Part shown: positions 8,974 to 17,641 of the stretch, piece after piece
Position numbering within the stretch: position 1 is the first letter of the stretch
Layout of the letters: every line of letters begins with the position of its first letter
Origin: Paenibacillus pini JCM 16418
Lineage (GTDB): Bacteria > Bacillota > Bacilli > Paenibacillales > Paenibacillaceae
Assembly: GCF_000576305.1 (NCBI RefSeq)
Contig: NZ_BAVZ01000001.1
Span: 607,130-671,129 of the forward strand
DNA length: 64,000 nucleotides
Reading direction: 5' to 3'
The notes under the pieces: model-generated
What the model was told of the DNA's origin: nothing
Databases searched by the model: none
What the model saw: only the letters and a program-made list of their open reading frames with translations
Translations under genes and position numbers: made by a program

Positions 8974-9863
8974 GTCATACGATGAAAATCAGAAAAGCTG
9001 TCATACCCGCAGCAGGGCTAGGTACGCGTTTCTTGCCAGCAACGAAGGCACAGCCGAAAGAAATGTTACCGATTGTTGACAAGCCTGCCATTCAATATAT
9101 CGTCGAAGAAGCGGTGGAAGCCGGAATCGAAAGCATTATCATCGTGACAGGGCGCAATAAACAATCCATTGAGAATCATTTTGACCGTTCTGTTGAACTA
9201 GAGCAGGCGCTTGAGAATAAGGCCAAGTGGGATTTACTTGAGGAAGTCAAAGGCATTAGTGATATGGTGAATATTCACTATATCCGCCAGAAGGAGCCAC
9301 TCGGCCTTGGGCATGCTATTTTATGTGCACAGCAGTTCATTGACGATGAACCGTTTGCGGTATTGCTCGGGGATGACATTATGATGTCGGATACTCCCGC
9401 TCTGAAGCAGATGATGCATGTCTATGAGCGCTACAAGAAGCAGATGATCGGAGTTCAGCCCGTGCCAAAGCAGGAAACAAGCAAATATGGCATAATTTCA
9501 TATGATAAATATGGTGACCGTATTTACCGTGTAACTGATTTGGTGGAGAAGCCAGCACCGGAAGTGGCCCCTACCAATATTGCTGTGATGGGACGGTATA
9601 TCCTGAACCCATCTATTTTTCCTGAACTGGAGCGGCTGGAAAAGGGTGCTGGGGATGAGTATCAGCTTACGGATGCGCTGCGTCAGCTTTGTGGCAAAGA
9701 AGGTATACTTGCGCTTGCACTTGAGGGCAAACGATTTGATATAGGTGATAAGATGGGTTACATGTACGCAATTCTTGAAATGGCTATACAACGTGAGGAA
9801 TTACGTAGGCCACTGATAAATCATATGCAGCAACTAATACAGCAAGAGACCGCTCGTTCATAA
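8970..9863 (+). CDS. gtaB: UTP-glucose-1-phosphate uridylyltransferase
   Basis: 297 residues, normal for GtaB/GalU. The signature KAVIPAAGLGTRFLPATKAQPKEMLPI covers residues 6-32, VEKP lies near 190, and KRFDIGDKMGYM lies near the end. It makes UDP-glucose for teichoic acid glycosylation and glycolipid anchors. The ATG overlaps the previous stop (ATGA) behind GAGGAG, so ykcB-like, ykcC-like and gtaB form one operon. This suggests that UDP-glucose feeds the YkcC-like enzyme. Confidence 0.96.
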   Translation: MSHTMKIRKAVIPAAGLGTRFLPATKAQPKEMLPIVDKPAIQYIVEEAVEAGIESIIIVTGRNKQSIENHFDRSVELEQALENKAKWDLLEEVKGISDMVNIHYIRQKEPLGLGHAILCAQQFIDDEPFAVLLGDDIMMSDTPALKQMMHVYERYKKQMIGVQPVPKQETSKYGIISYDKYGDRIYRVTDLVEKPAPEVAPTNIAVMGRYILNPSIFPELERLEKGAGDEYQLTDALRQLCGKEGILALALEGKRFDIGDKMGYMYAILEMAIQREELRRPLINHMQQLIQQETARS

Positions 9864-9880
9864 AATGTATACGAAATGTA

Positions 9881-9912
9881 GAAGCCCGCGGCGAATGAGT
9901 CGGGGCTTCTTT
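9881..9912 (+). terminator. Probable terminator after gtaB
   Basis: GAAGCCC (9881-9887) pairs with GGGCTTC (9903-9909) and a short T-run follows. The 15-base loop and short U-tract make it moderate rather than strong. Confidence 0.6.
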
Positions 9913-9978
9913 GCGCTTCGTTACGGGAATTGATGTGCAACATATGGCATATATTGTGAAGTGAAGGAGCTGGAGGAT

Positions 9979-10923
9979 ATGGAGCAAGGTTCTAAGCATA
10001 CTTGGTCGTTGAACCGACGCCATTCTGAATTCATCGATCCGTATAAGCTCGAACGTGCAGAATTACAAGAATGGCTTCCATACTGTGAGGTATATTATTT
10101 ATCTCAAGGTAATTCATCTATTGTGATGCACTCCACTGAACCTTATTGGCTGAAAAGAAATGAGGAGGTTGTGGGAGGAGTGATGATGTCGCCCAATCGC
10201 ATGCATACACTTTTTCTCATACCACCGCTACAAAACACCGTAAGTATGATCCGGATGCTGATCCCCGTGCTTTTGCAATGGTCGGATTCTTCAAAGTCTA
10301 TTTATGTCTATAATATTTTCCCACAACAGGTGGATTGCTTTGTTCAAGCAGGGTTTCGTCCTGAGGAATATCGTTGCCGCTGGATGCAAAGACCTACGCA
10401 AATGCTAGAGATCGAAGAACAGAATCATGTTGATTTTGAGATGATGTCACCCATTTTCATCATAGAGCAAGGGAATTGCCAGCTTAGACAACATCGTGAA
10501 ATTGCCCATTTTCTCTATAAATCCTACCTAGGAAGCTATGACGTTATGAGTACAGCGAGGCAAGCTTTTCAGGAGTACGTTGATTGGGTGCTGACCATTG
10601 CCTCGCATCGAAATGAAAACCTCCGTAAAGCTTCTTCTCTTATTTATGACCGTCATTCACATGCTTTGATCGGCGTCTGCTTAATTACACTAGTTGAAGG
10701 TATCCCACATGTATCTGCGCTCGCGGTTTTACCAACCTACCGACAGAAGGGCATAGGTACTTTAATGTTGAAAAGAGCGTTAGGTTTGCTTGAACCGCAC
10801 TATCCTAGACTTCATATGTACGTAACTCAAGGTAATTGTACAGAGACATTGGCCTATAATTTAGGATTTATGCCTGGTCCACTCGAAATCTACCGGATGA
10901 AATTGATCATCGATGAAAAATAA
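9979..10923 (+). CDS. GNAT family N-acetyltransferase with long N-terminal region
   Basis: 314 residues from the ATG at 9979, chosen because AAGGAG (9964-9969) is 9 bases upstream; the in-frame GTG at 9961 has none. The C-terminal ~90 residues carry the GNAT core: HVSALAVLPTYRQKGIGTLML with the acetyl-CoA loop QKGIGT, then an N-L-G-F strand near the end. The first ~200 residues have no motif I recognise and may be a degenerate second GNAT domain. It lies alone between gtaB and nrdD. The substrate is unknown. Confidence 0.82.
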   Translation: MEQGSKHTWSLNRRHSEFIDPYKLERAELQEWLPYCEVYYLSQGNSSIVMHSTEPYWLKRNEEVVGGVMMSPNRMHTLFLIPPLQNTVSMIRMLIPVLLQWSDSSKSIYVYNIFPQQVDCFVQAGFRPEEYRCRWMQRPTQMLEIEEQNHVDFEMMSPIFIIEQGNCQLRQHREIAHFLYKSYLGSYDVMSTARQAFQEYVDWVLTIASHRNENLRKASSLIYDRHSHALIGVCLITLVEGIPHVSALAVLPTYRQKGIGTLMLKRALGLLEPHYPRLHMYVTQGNCTETLAYNLGFMPGPLEIYRMKLIIDEK

Positions 10924-10979
10924 GAATAGGTGATATTACTCACAGTAGCAATGCATATAGTAGGTGTAATATAAATTAC

Positions 10980-10995
10980 ATACAATATATAGTGT
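10980..10995. promoter_or_regulatory. NrdR box upstream of nrdDG
   Basis: ATACAATATATAGTGT matches the recalled NrdR consensus acaCwAtATaTwGtgt at 15 of 16 positions. It sits 57 bases before nrdD. NrdR boxes normally come in pairs about 31 bases apart; I see no convincing second copy. Confidence 0.65.
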
Positions 10996-11052
10996 TTCGG
11001 GTTAAAAAATGAATTGTAGCGCTTCATCGAACATAGAGAGGAAGAAGGATAT

Positions 11053-12912
11053 ATGGCCAGCCTCAAAGAACGAATGGTTAACTTATGGAGTTCATTTCAT
11101 GAGATTGTACATGCTGAGAATATAGATTTATTACAGGAAAATGCGAACGTAGATGGCCGCTCTCCCATGGGTCTCATGGGTAAATTCGGGAGTGAGAGCG
11201 CTAAAATGTACGCGGTGGAGTATCTTTTATCGGGAGAGGCTCGCGAGGCGATGCTGGATAATGTGCTTTATCCGCATGATCTAGACTTCTATGCCACAGG
11301 TACGACAACCTGCTGTCAGATTCCACTGGGCAAACTGCTACGTGGCGGATTCAATACCGGGCACGGACATATGAGAGAACCACAGGATATTAAGAGTGCG
11401 ATGGCACTTGCATCAATTATTTTGCAGGCCAATCAAAATCAGCAGCATGGAGGACAAGCTTATCCAATGTTTGATTATGATCTCGCACCTTACGTGAGGA
11501 AGACGTATTTGAAACAATTACAAGCGCTGCGTTCTCTTCCACTTGTTGAATCATTTGATTGCGAACAAGAAGCTTGGCGATTAACAGAACGAGAGGTCTA
11601 TCAGGCATGCGAGGCATTCATACATAACGCTAACTCGATGCATTCACGTGGTGGTGGACAGGTTCCATTTATATCAATAAATTACGGGACAGATTCTTCA
11701 AAGGAAGGGCGTATTCTTGTACGCCAGCTTCTATTAGCAACACAGGCAGGACTTGGGCATGGGGAAACGCCTATTTTCCCAATTCAAATCTTTAAAGTGA
11801 AAAATGGGGTGAACTTTCAGCCACAAGATCCTAACTATGATTTATACTTGCTGGCGCTTGAAACGACGGCACAGCGAATGTTTCCGAACTTTGCTTTTAT
11901 GGATACTTCATTTAACATGCAATATGATCAGGATACTCCTGAGAGTGAAATATGTTATATGGGTTGCCGGACACGTGTCATGGGAAATGTGAATGGTGAA
12001 GAGACGGCGATTGGTCGCGGAAATTTATCCTTCACGTCCATTAATCTAGTTCGATTGGCTTTACAGTCAGCAGGGGAGCAGGATTTCATGCTTCGTTTGG
12101 ATCGTTCGTTAGAGCAAGCAGTTCGTCAGTTGTTTGATCGTTATCAATATCAAGCTAGCAAGCTTGCCGGTGATTTCCGGTTTCTCTACTCACAAGGAGT
12201 CTGGAGAGGTGGAGAAAATTTGCATCCAGGAGATAAGCTTGAATATATTTTGAAGCAAGGTACGCTTAGTGTAGGATTTATTGGACTTGCAGAAGCATTA
12301 GTCGCATTATATGGACGGCATCATGGAGAGGACGAGCAGTCGCAGACGAGAGGACTACAGATTATTGGACGAATGCGGGCTCGGATGGACCGTGCGACAG
12401 AGGAGAGCGGAATGAATTATTCTCTTATCGCTACACCTGCTGAAGGACTTTCTGGCAAATTTGTGCGAAAAGATCGTGAACATTTTGGTGAAATTGCAGG
12501 TATCACAGACCGCGAATACTATACGAATTCATTTCATGTACCTGTTCATTATAAGCTGATGGCTATGGATAAAATAAAAATTGAGGCTCCTTATCATGCA
12601 CTCTGTAATGCTGGTCATATCACTTATGTTGAGGTGGATGGTAGCCTTATTCACAACACGGCCGCGTTAGATCAAATTGTACGAGCTATGGCAGAGAATC
12701 AGATCGGCTATGGTTCGATTAATCACCCAGTAGATCGCTGCAAGGCATGCGGATTTACCGGTATCATTGATCAGGATTGCCCGGTGTGTGGACAGCCTGA
12801 TCGAAATATTGAACGTATTCGCCGAATTACGGGTTATTTGGTCGGGGATATGAGTAAGTGGAATTCAGCCAAGCGAGCAGAGGAATCAGATCGGGTCAAG
12901 CATGGGAGATGA
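11053..12912 (+). CDS. nrdD: Anaerobic ribonucleoside-triphosphate reductase
   Basis: 619 residues. Class III reductase that makes dNTPs without oxygen by a glycyl radical. NLSFTSINL lies near residue 325. Four zinc-binding cysteines follow as C-x2-C and C-x2-C (KACGFTG, CPVCG), and the glycyl-radical segment RRITGYLVG is at about 590-598. The protein begins almost directly with the catalytic domain (ENANVDGRSPMG at about 29-40). The N-terminal ATP-cone found in E. coli-type NrdD, which senses ATP/dATP, is missing, and the 129-base upstream gap cannot hold it. It overlaps nrdG by 4 bases. Confidence 0.95.
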   Translation: MASLKERMVNLWSSFHEIVHAENIDLLQENANVDGRSPMGLMGKFGSESAKMYAVEYLLSGEAREAMLDNVLYPHDLDFYATGTTTCCQIPLGKLLRGGFNTGHGHMREPQDIKSAMALASIILQANQNQQHGGQAYPMFDYDLAPYVRKTYLKQLQALRSLPLVESFDCEQEAWRLTEREVYQACEAFIHNANSMHSRGGGQVPFISINYGTDSSKEGRILVRQLLLATQAGLGHGETPIFPIQIFKVKNGVNFQPQDPNYDLYLLALETTAQRMFPNFAFMDTSFNMQYDQDTPESEICYMGCRTRVMGNVNGEETAIGRGNLSFTSINLVRLALQSAGEQDFMLRLDRSLEQAVRQLFDRYQYQASKLAGDFRFLYSQGVWRGGENLHPGDKLEYILKQGTLSVGFIGLAEALVALYGRHHGEDEQSQTRGLQIIGRMRARMDRATEESGMNYSLIATPAEGLSGKFVRKDREHFGEIAGITDREYYTNSFHVPVHYKLMAMDKIKIEAPYHALCNAGHITYVEVDGSLIHNTAALDQIVRAMAENQIGYGSINHPVDRCKACGFTGIIDQDCPVCGQPDRNIERIRRITGYLVGDMSKWNSAKRAEESDRVKHGR

Positions 12913-13460
12913 GTCGGCGTATGAAGTTGTCTTCGGTTAGTGTAATGAGTATTATTCACGACAGTGTAGTAGATGGCGAAGGCTTACGGACGGTCATCTT
13001 TTTCAGTGGCTGTACCCATCAATGTCCTGGTTGTCACAATCCGCAGTCTTGGAACGTACATCATGGAACGTGGATGTCCGTAGATGAAGTCTTAGGCGAG
13101 GTTCTTCGTAACCCTATGACGGATGTAACACTGTCTGGTGGCGATCCTTTTATGCAGCCTGCATCAATAAGCTGCATCGCCCGTGGTTTAAAGTTATTTG
13201 GCAAACATATTTGGGCATATACAGGATATACAATGGAGGAGCTACTTACAAATGGATCAGCGGATCAGAAGCAATTATTGTCTTACTGTGATGTTTTGGT
13301 CGATGGACCATTTAAACAACAGCTTCGAGATGTCTCGCTTGCATTTCGTGGAAGTTCCAACCAAATGATTTGGCAAAAGGTAGACGGTGTATGGTTCCCC
13401 AATCCTAAATACTTACCCCCGTATTGTAACGATAACCGTACCGTAACTTCACTCTGTTAA
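12909..13460 (+). CDS. nrdG: Anaerobic ribonucleotide reductase activating protein (radical SAM)
   Basis: 183 residues from the ATG that overlaps the nrdD stop (ATGA). A second ATG at 12921 is possible. The radical-SAM cluster motif is C-x3-C-x2-C in SGCTHQCPGCHNPQSW, and LSGGDPF is the SAM-contacting GGE-like strand. NrdG cleaves S-adenosylmethionine to put the glycyl radical on NrdD. The adjacency and overlap with nrdD make the assignment firm. Codon frames run clear to the TAA and a terminator follows after 136 bases. Confidence 0.95.
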   Translation: MSRRMKLSSVSVMSIIHDSVVDGEGLRTVIFFSGCTHQCPGCHNPQSWNVHHGTWMSVDEVLGEVLRNPMTDVTLSGGDPFMQPASISCIARGLKLFGKHIWAYTGYTMEELLTNGSADQKQLLSYCDVLVDGPFKQQLRDVSLAFRGSSNQMIWQKVDGVWFPNPKYLPPYCNDNRTVTSLC

Positions 13461-13596
13461 CGTAGTTCATTGACGCTCCTCATAGAATGATTTAAAATTC
13501 GTTCATAGCACCTAACGCGAAGATATGTAATACATTTAATAAACTCCGATTTATCGTGAGTGGCGGAATTTTAACGGCTTCGTTCCGGTTTCGTTC

Positions 13597-13626
13597 GCCC
13601 CCTGTCTGCAAAGACGGGGGGCTTTT
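13597..13626 (+). terminator. Terminator of nrdDG
   Basis: Eleven-base arms (13597-13607 and 13612-13622 region) with one G-U pair close a small loop and are followed by TTTT. Confidence 0.85.
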
Positions 13627-13667
13627 GCTTGTTATATCTTCAAACTAACATCAGGAGGAATCGTCAC

Positions 13668-14594
13668 TTGAATAAGCTCAAATACCCTTTACTTATATTA
13701 ATTGGAGCTGCCAGCTATGGAGTGTTATCTTCAATAATGAAGGTTGGAATTAAAGAAGGCTTTCATGTAAATCAAATGCTAGGGAGTCAATATCTATTTG
13801 GCTGGGCGTTATTACTATTACTCATGCTGATATTTTCTCGTAAGAAGCTATCAGCTAAACAGTGGATTGCCTTGCTTGCAGTCGGTGTGACCATGAGCGG
13901 AACATCTGTCTTCTACGGCAAAGCTGTTGAGCGCTTACCTGCTTCGATTGCAGTCGTCTTATTGTTCCAGTTCACATGGATTGGTGTACTTATGGAGGCG
14001 GTCGCGGACCGTCGTTTTCCAAGTCGAAGTAAATTGATATCTATCGTCATTCTTATTGCCGGAACTTTACTGGCGGGAGGCGTCGTAGGCGAAAGTTCCG
14101 GAGCAGCAGCGCTAGATGTGAGAGGGGTTATCTATGGTCTGATCTCCGCCTTTACCTTTGCACTCTATATGTTTGTCAGTGGTCGTGTTGGAACAGAAGT
14201 TCCAGCCTTTAACAAAAGCTTCTTAATGACCACCGGTGCAGGAGTCATTGTCCTAGCGGTATTCTCTCCGGCCTTTATATGGGATGGCTCACTAGTCGAA
14301 GGATTATGGAAATACGGTTTATTGTTAGGAGTCCTTGGTGTGCTGATCCCCGTTGTATTCTTCGCAATCGGCATGCCTAAGGTCGGCTCGGGAACTGGCG
14401 CCATTCTGGGCGCAGCTGAATTGCCGGCTGCTGTACTTGCTTCCGTATTTCTAGTGCATGAGCATGTTTCAGGAATGCAGTGGATGGGAATTGTGCTAAT
14501 CTTTATTGGTATCGGTGTGCCACAAATCCGTTTTTCCCGCAGGAAAAGAGTGCAGCAATATGACCATAATGAATCTGCACCCGCTAAGGGGTAG
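13668..14594 (+). CDS. EamA/DMT-family transporter
   Basis: 308 residues with about ten hydrophobic helices in two similar halves, the drug/metabolite transporter layout. Examples are the opening LLILIGAASYGVLSS and the second-half VIYGLISAFTFALYMFVSG. The start is a TTG at 13668 with AGGAGGAA 7 bases upstream. An in-frame TTG at 13629 lies in the terminator region and is unlikely. The C-terminal tail is basic (SRRKRVQQ) and probably cytoplasmic. The substrate is unknown; family members export amino acids or other small metabolites. Confidence 0.88.
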   Translation: MNKLKYPLLILIGAASYGVLSSIMKVGIKEGFHVNQMLGSQYLFGWALLLLLMLIFSRKKLSAKQWIALLAVGVTMSGTSVFYGKAVERLPASIAVVLLFQFTWIGVLMEAVADRRFPSRSKLISIVILIAGTLLAGGVVGESSGAAALDVRGVIYGLISAFTFALYMFVSGRVGTEVPAFNKSFLMTTGAGVIVLAVFSPAFIWDGSLVEGLWKYGLLLGVLGVLIPVVFFAIGMPKVGSGTGAILGAAELPAAVLASVFLVHEHVSGMQWMGIVLIFIGIGVPQIRFSRRKRVQQYDHNESAPAKG

Positions 14595-14677
14595 TAAACG
14601 GATTTCAATTAATTTACTGCAAATAAGATTAAACTCGTCCGAATAGGGTAATTTAATGTATAGACATTTTTTCCATT

Positions 14678-14715
14678 TAACCTAAGGCTCCTAACTAGCC
14701 TTAGGTTATTTTTTT
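14678..14715 (+). terminator. Rho-independent terminator
   Basis: Perfect 11-base arms (14678-14688 and 14698-14708) enclose a 9-base loop and are followed by a run of T. Confidence 0.9.
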
Positions 14716-14868
14716 ATATTGAAAATAGATGACTACTATTTATATATAGGGTAATCTAGGAGAGTGGGATTTCTTTGTTCTCTTTGAGATGATAGGAATA
14801 TACATATTTATTTGTTATAGACATCTAAGATAAACATGATATGAAGCGAAAAGTGAGTGTGATGAGTA

Positions 14869-15303
14869 GTGCTGATTTACTTGGCATTTGGGTTAGGGGT
14901 TGTCATATTAGCGGCGGCAGGTGTATTAGCTTGGAAGAATACCAAGTTGCTTGCTGAGAAGAGAGAGTACATCGGTCCAAAAATATCCACATTCTTGTAT
15001 ACCGTGTTAACGACGAATCAAATCAGTGAAGAGGATAAGGTAACACATATTCCGTTGTTCCACATCACATTTAAACATGAACAGCAGCAGTTACATGCGT
15101 ACCTTTGCCGAGTGATAGGTGATGAGAAGGGTGAACTCAAGCTGGAACATGCCGCGTCAATAATGGATCGGAAGCTATCAGAGACGTTAAGTAAAGATCT
15201 GCTAATAGCTGCCGTTCCTCATTATGAGGTTGTGTTATTTGAAGAAGAGAAGCGTACCGTGGCTCGTTTAGATGCACATACCAAACAGCAACTCATGGTT
15301 TAA
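14869..15303 (+). CDS. Hypothetical membrane-anchored protein
   Basis: 144 residues that I do not recognise. One transmembrane helix at residues 2-22 (LAFGLGVVILAAAGVLAW) is followed by a mixed alpha/beta soluble domain, most likely cytoplasmic or extracellular with an uncleaved anchor. It starts at GTG with only a weak GAGTG-type site. It stands alone between a terminator and a small opposing gene, so context gives no function. Confidence 0.65.
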   Translation: MLIYLAFGLGVVILAAAGVLAWKNTKLLAEKREYIGPKISTFLYTVLTTNQISEEDKVTHIPLFHITFKHEQQQLHAYLCRVIGDEKGELKLEHAASIMDRKLSETLSKDLLIAAVPHYEVVLFEEEKRTVARLDAHTKQQLMV

Positions 15304-15330
15304 ATGTCTTAAGAGAAGCAGTAATGTAAA

Positions 15331-15528
15331 TCAGGAGTGGTAACTTCCACTTGGTGCATTCATAACCCACTCCAGCATGGAGAGCATGTCCTCTAGGCGA
15401 ATGAGCTGGGCTGAAAGAGAGTTATGAGCAGGAGTACCGGATTCGGCGTTATCTATCCGTGCTTGCAGGGATTTTTTTTGCATAAGTAGTTCGTTGATTT
15501 TAGACTGGATCTGATTTTCAGTTCTCAT
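15331..15528 (-). CDS. Small coiled-coil protein of unknown function
   Basis: 65 residues, mostly two amphipathic helices with heptad-like Leu/Ile spacing (IQSKINELLMQKKSLQARI and LSAQLIRLEDMLSMLEWVM). GGAGG lies 9 bases before the ATG, which supports a real gene. No membrane segment or known motif. It points towards the preceding hypothetical gene, tail to tail. Confidence 0.7.
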   Translation of the reverse strand: MRTENQIQSKINELLMQKKSLQARIDNAESGTPAHNSLSAQLIRLEDMLSMLEWVMNAPSGSYHS

Positions 15529-15638
15529 GTCAATAAGCCTCCATTGGGGTATATTCTAGTTATGACTTATTATAGCAGGGCTATGGGCTGAACCCAATGT
15601 GTCAAAAGCTATCAAGCATATTAAGGAGTGTGATCAGA

Positions 15639-16307
15639 ATGAATCTGAAGAGAATAGCTGCTGAAAAGGCGGTTGAATTCGTCGAAGACGGTATGAAGGT
15701 AGGACTTGGAACAGGATCTACTGCATATTGGGCCATCTGTAAATTAGGCGAACTAGTAAAAGAAGGACTGTCTATTCAAGCTGTTGCTACCTCACTCGCA
15801 TCGGAAAAGTTGGCGCAGGAACATGGCGTGCCGCTCATTCCTTTTGCTAAATTGGATGGTCTTGATCTCACGATTGATGGTGCTGATGAGCTAGATCATC
15901 AGCTTCGCTTGATTAAGGGCGGGGGCGGGGCCTTGCTGCGTGAGAAAATTGTGGCTTTTCATAGTAAACAGCTGATTATTGTGGCTGATGAGAGCAAGCT
16001 AGTAGATACACTGGGTACGTTCCCGCTTCCGGTAGAGATTGTATCTTTCGCCATGGAGTGGACGATGGATGCCTTGAGGGCGCTCCATTGTAAACCCATG
16101 CTGAGAACTGATGAAGAGAAACTTTTTGTTACGGACAATGGAAATTATATTGCTGATTGCCATTTTGAGGTTATCTCCGATGCAGAAGAGCTTCAGCGCC
16201 GTTTAATGGGGATTCCGGGCATTGTAGATCAAGGGTTATTCCTAGGTATGGCTAGTAAAGCAGTGATTGGGCATAGCAGTGGGCACGTAAATATATTGGA
16301 GCGTTAA
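15639..16307 (+). CDS. rpiA: Ribose-5-phosphate isomerase A
   Basis: 222 residues, the usual length. Interconverts ribose-5-phosphate and ribulose-5-phosphate. VGLGTGSTAYWAI (about 22-34), TIDGADELD (about 80-88, catalytic Asp) and LIKGGGGALLREKIV (about 94-108, catalytic Glu and Lys) are the family motifs. AAGGAG lies 10 bases before the ATG at 15639; an earlier in-frame ATG at 15597 has no site. The next gene starts 3 bases after its stop, so the two share a transcript. Confidence 0.96.
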   Translation: MNLKRIAAEKAVEFVEDGMKVGLGTGSTAYWAICKLGELVKEGLSIQAVATSLASEKLAQEHGVPLIPFAKLDGLDLTIDGADELDHQLRLIKGGGGALLREKIVAFHSKQLIIVADESKLVDTLGTFPLPVEIVSFAMEWTMDALRALHCKPMLRTDEEKLFVTDNGNYIADCHFEVISDAEELQRRLMGIPGIVDQGLFLGMASKAVIGHSSGHVNILER

Positions 16308-16310
16308 ACG

Positions 16311-16781
16311 ATGAAATCAGACATGAAAGTAAGGCAGCCTGAAAGAAGTGAATATTCACTTTGGAGAGGCTTATGCTTATGCGTAATTAGTATTTATGCT
16401 CTATGTTTGCTATATTGGATGTTTATTGGTTTTGGTAGAACGAGACATACCAGTGGTCCATTGAACTATAATGTGATCCCTTTCGAGACGATACGTCTGT
16501 ATGTTAAAAGCATGAATAAGTTGCCCAATCATTTATGGATTATTAACATTTTGGGTAATATTGGTGTATTCGTTCCTTTTGGTGTGATGTTGCCGAATAT
16601 ATGCAAACCGATGCAATCATGGTTTCGGATGACAATCGCATTTGTACCCTGTATTCTATTGCTTGAGACTATGCAAATGCTGCTGAGGGTCGGCAGTTTT
16701 GATGTCGATGATGTGATATTAAATACACTAGGGATGTGGATCGGCTTGCTAATATATTCATTGTTTAGGCGGGCTTCTTAG
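16311..16781 (+). CDS. VanZ family membrane protein
   Basis: 156 residues with four hydrophobic segments. NYNVIPFETI near residues 54-63, NILGNIGVFVPFGVMLP near 83-99 and the GSFDVDDVILNTLG loop near 127-140 are typical of VanZ-like proteins. VanZ gives low-level teicoplanin resistance in enterococci, but most family members have no known function. It starts 3 bases after rpiA. Confidence 0.88.
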   Translation: MKSDMKVRQPERSEYSLWRGLCLCVISIYALCLLYWMFIGFGRTRHTSGPLNYNVIPFETIRLYVKSMNKLPNHLWIINILGNIGVFVPFGVMLPNICKPMQSWFRMTIAFVPCILLLETMQMLLRVGSFDVDDVILNTLGMWIGLLIYSLFRRAS

Positions 16782-16799
16782 GGATAAGGAATATCAAAT

Positions 16800-16840
16800 T
16801 TGACATTATTAAGGCTTTTCATTATCTTTATATTAAGATA
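16800..16840 (+). promoter_or_regulatory. Promoter of the marR-ywbE unit with an overlapping palindrome
   Basis: TTGACA (16800-16805) is 17 bases from TATCTT (16823-16828). The -10 is also the left arm of a perfect inverted repeat, TATCTT-6-AAGATA (16823-16840), a fitting place for the MarR protein to repress itself. Confidence 0.65.
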
Positions 16841-16860
16841 GTACGTTTGGAGGTTTCATT

Positions 16861-17322
16861 GTGAAGGATCGAACAAGCCATGATGAGTTGTCTTTGGAAT
16901 TATTTATTGTTCTTGCTCGTGCTTATAACTCCGTTGTTGCGCATTCCATCCGTGATATTCAGAGTTATGGACTGAATTCAACGGAATTTGGAGTGCTGGA
17001 TTTACTGTTTCACAAAGGCCCGCAACCGCTGCAAAAAATTGGCGAGAAAGTGCTGATTTCAAGTGGAAATATTACCTATGTAGCGGATAAATTGCAGAAC
17101 AAGAATCTGCTTGTACGCAAGGCTTCACCAGAAGATCGTAGAGTTATTTTTGCCGATTTGACGGAGGAAGGGCGTACGCTTTTCGAAAGTATTTTTCCAA
17201 AGCATGAGCGTGTACTAGTGGACGCGGTTAGCGAATTAGACATGGATGAGAAGAAACAAGCGGTCGAATTGTTACGAAAGCTCGGTCTTTCGGCTGAGAA
17301 CAAATTTAAGTCTAAAGCTTAA
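16861..17322 (+). CDS. MarR family transcriptional regulator
   Basis: 153 residues with the winged-helix layout of MarR proteins: a helical N-terminus, a recognition helix around SSGNITYVADKLQNKNLL (about 63-80), and the wing motif RKASPEDRRVIFADLTEEGR (about 81-100), which is close to the MarR signature. GTG start behind GGAGG. It probably binds the palindrome in its own promoter. The only gene that follows in the unit is ywbE, 27 bases on. The inducer is unknown. Confidence 0.9.
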   Translation: MKDRTSHDELSLELFIVLARAYNSVVAHSIRDIQSYGLNSTEFGVLDLLFHKGPQPLQKIGEKVLISSGNITYVADKLQNKNLLVRKASPEDRRVIFADLTEEGRTLFESIFPKHERVLVDAVSELDMDEKKQAVELLRKLGLSAENKFKSKA

Positions 17323-17349
17323 ACAGCATCATGAGGGAGGTGAACAACG

Positions 17350-17544
17350 ATGAATGGACAACTTCGTTCCAATATCCGTGCCGGTCTGGAAGTCGCTATC
17401 GTCCTGAAACAGGATCAACCAACGGGTAAACGGACGAAAGGTATCGTGAAGGACATTCTTACCAATTCACCTAAGCATCCGCACGGGATTAAAGTCCGGT
17501 TGACGGACGGTCAGGTCGGCCGTGTGCAGGAGATTTTTGTATAA
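17350..17544 (+). CDS. ywbE: YwbE family protein (DUF2196)
   Basis: 64 residues, full length for the family. The pattern RSNIRAGLEVAIVLKQDQPTG followed by KGIVKDILTN and HPHGIKVRLTDGQVGRVQEI is the YwbE signature; it looks like a small beta-barrel with KOW-like character. GGGAGGTGAAC precedes the ATG. The function is not established. Pairing with a MarR regulator is all that context offers. Confidence 0.9.
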   Translation: MNGQLRSNIRAGLEVAIVLKQDQPTGKRTKGIVKDILTNSPKHPHGIKVRLTDGQVGRVQEIFV

Positions 17545-17564
17545 TGCTTGTGTTCGTCATACGA

Positions 17565-17614
17565 AGACAGCCCAATGATCCGCTATGTTAGCGGAACATG
17601 GGCTGTCTTTTTTT
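17565..17614 (+). terminator. Terminator of marR-ywbE
   Basis: AGACAGCCCA (17565-17574) pairs with TGGGCTGTCT (17599-17608); an inner CCGCTA/TAGCGG helix adds stability and seven T follow. Confidence 0.9.
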
Positions 17615-17641
17615 ATGAAAATATATAGTCTCATCTAATTA

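Noticed and set aside
10949..10966. Second NrdR box upstream of the clear one
   Set aside because: Only about half of the core positions match and the spacing is off.
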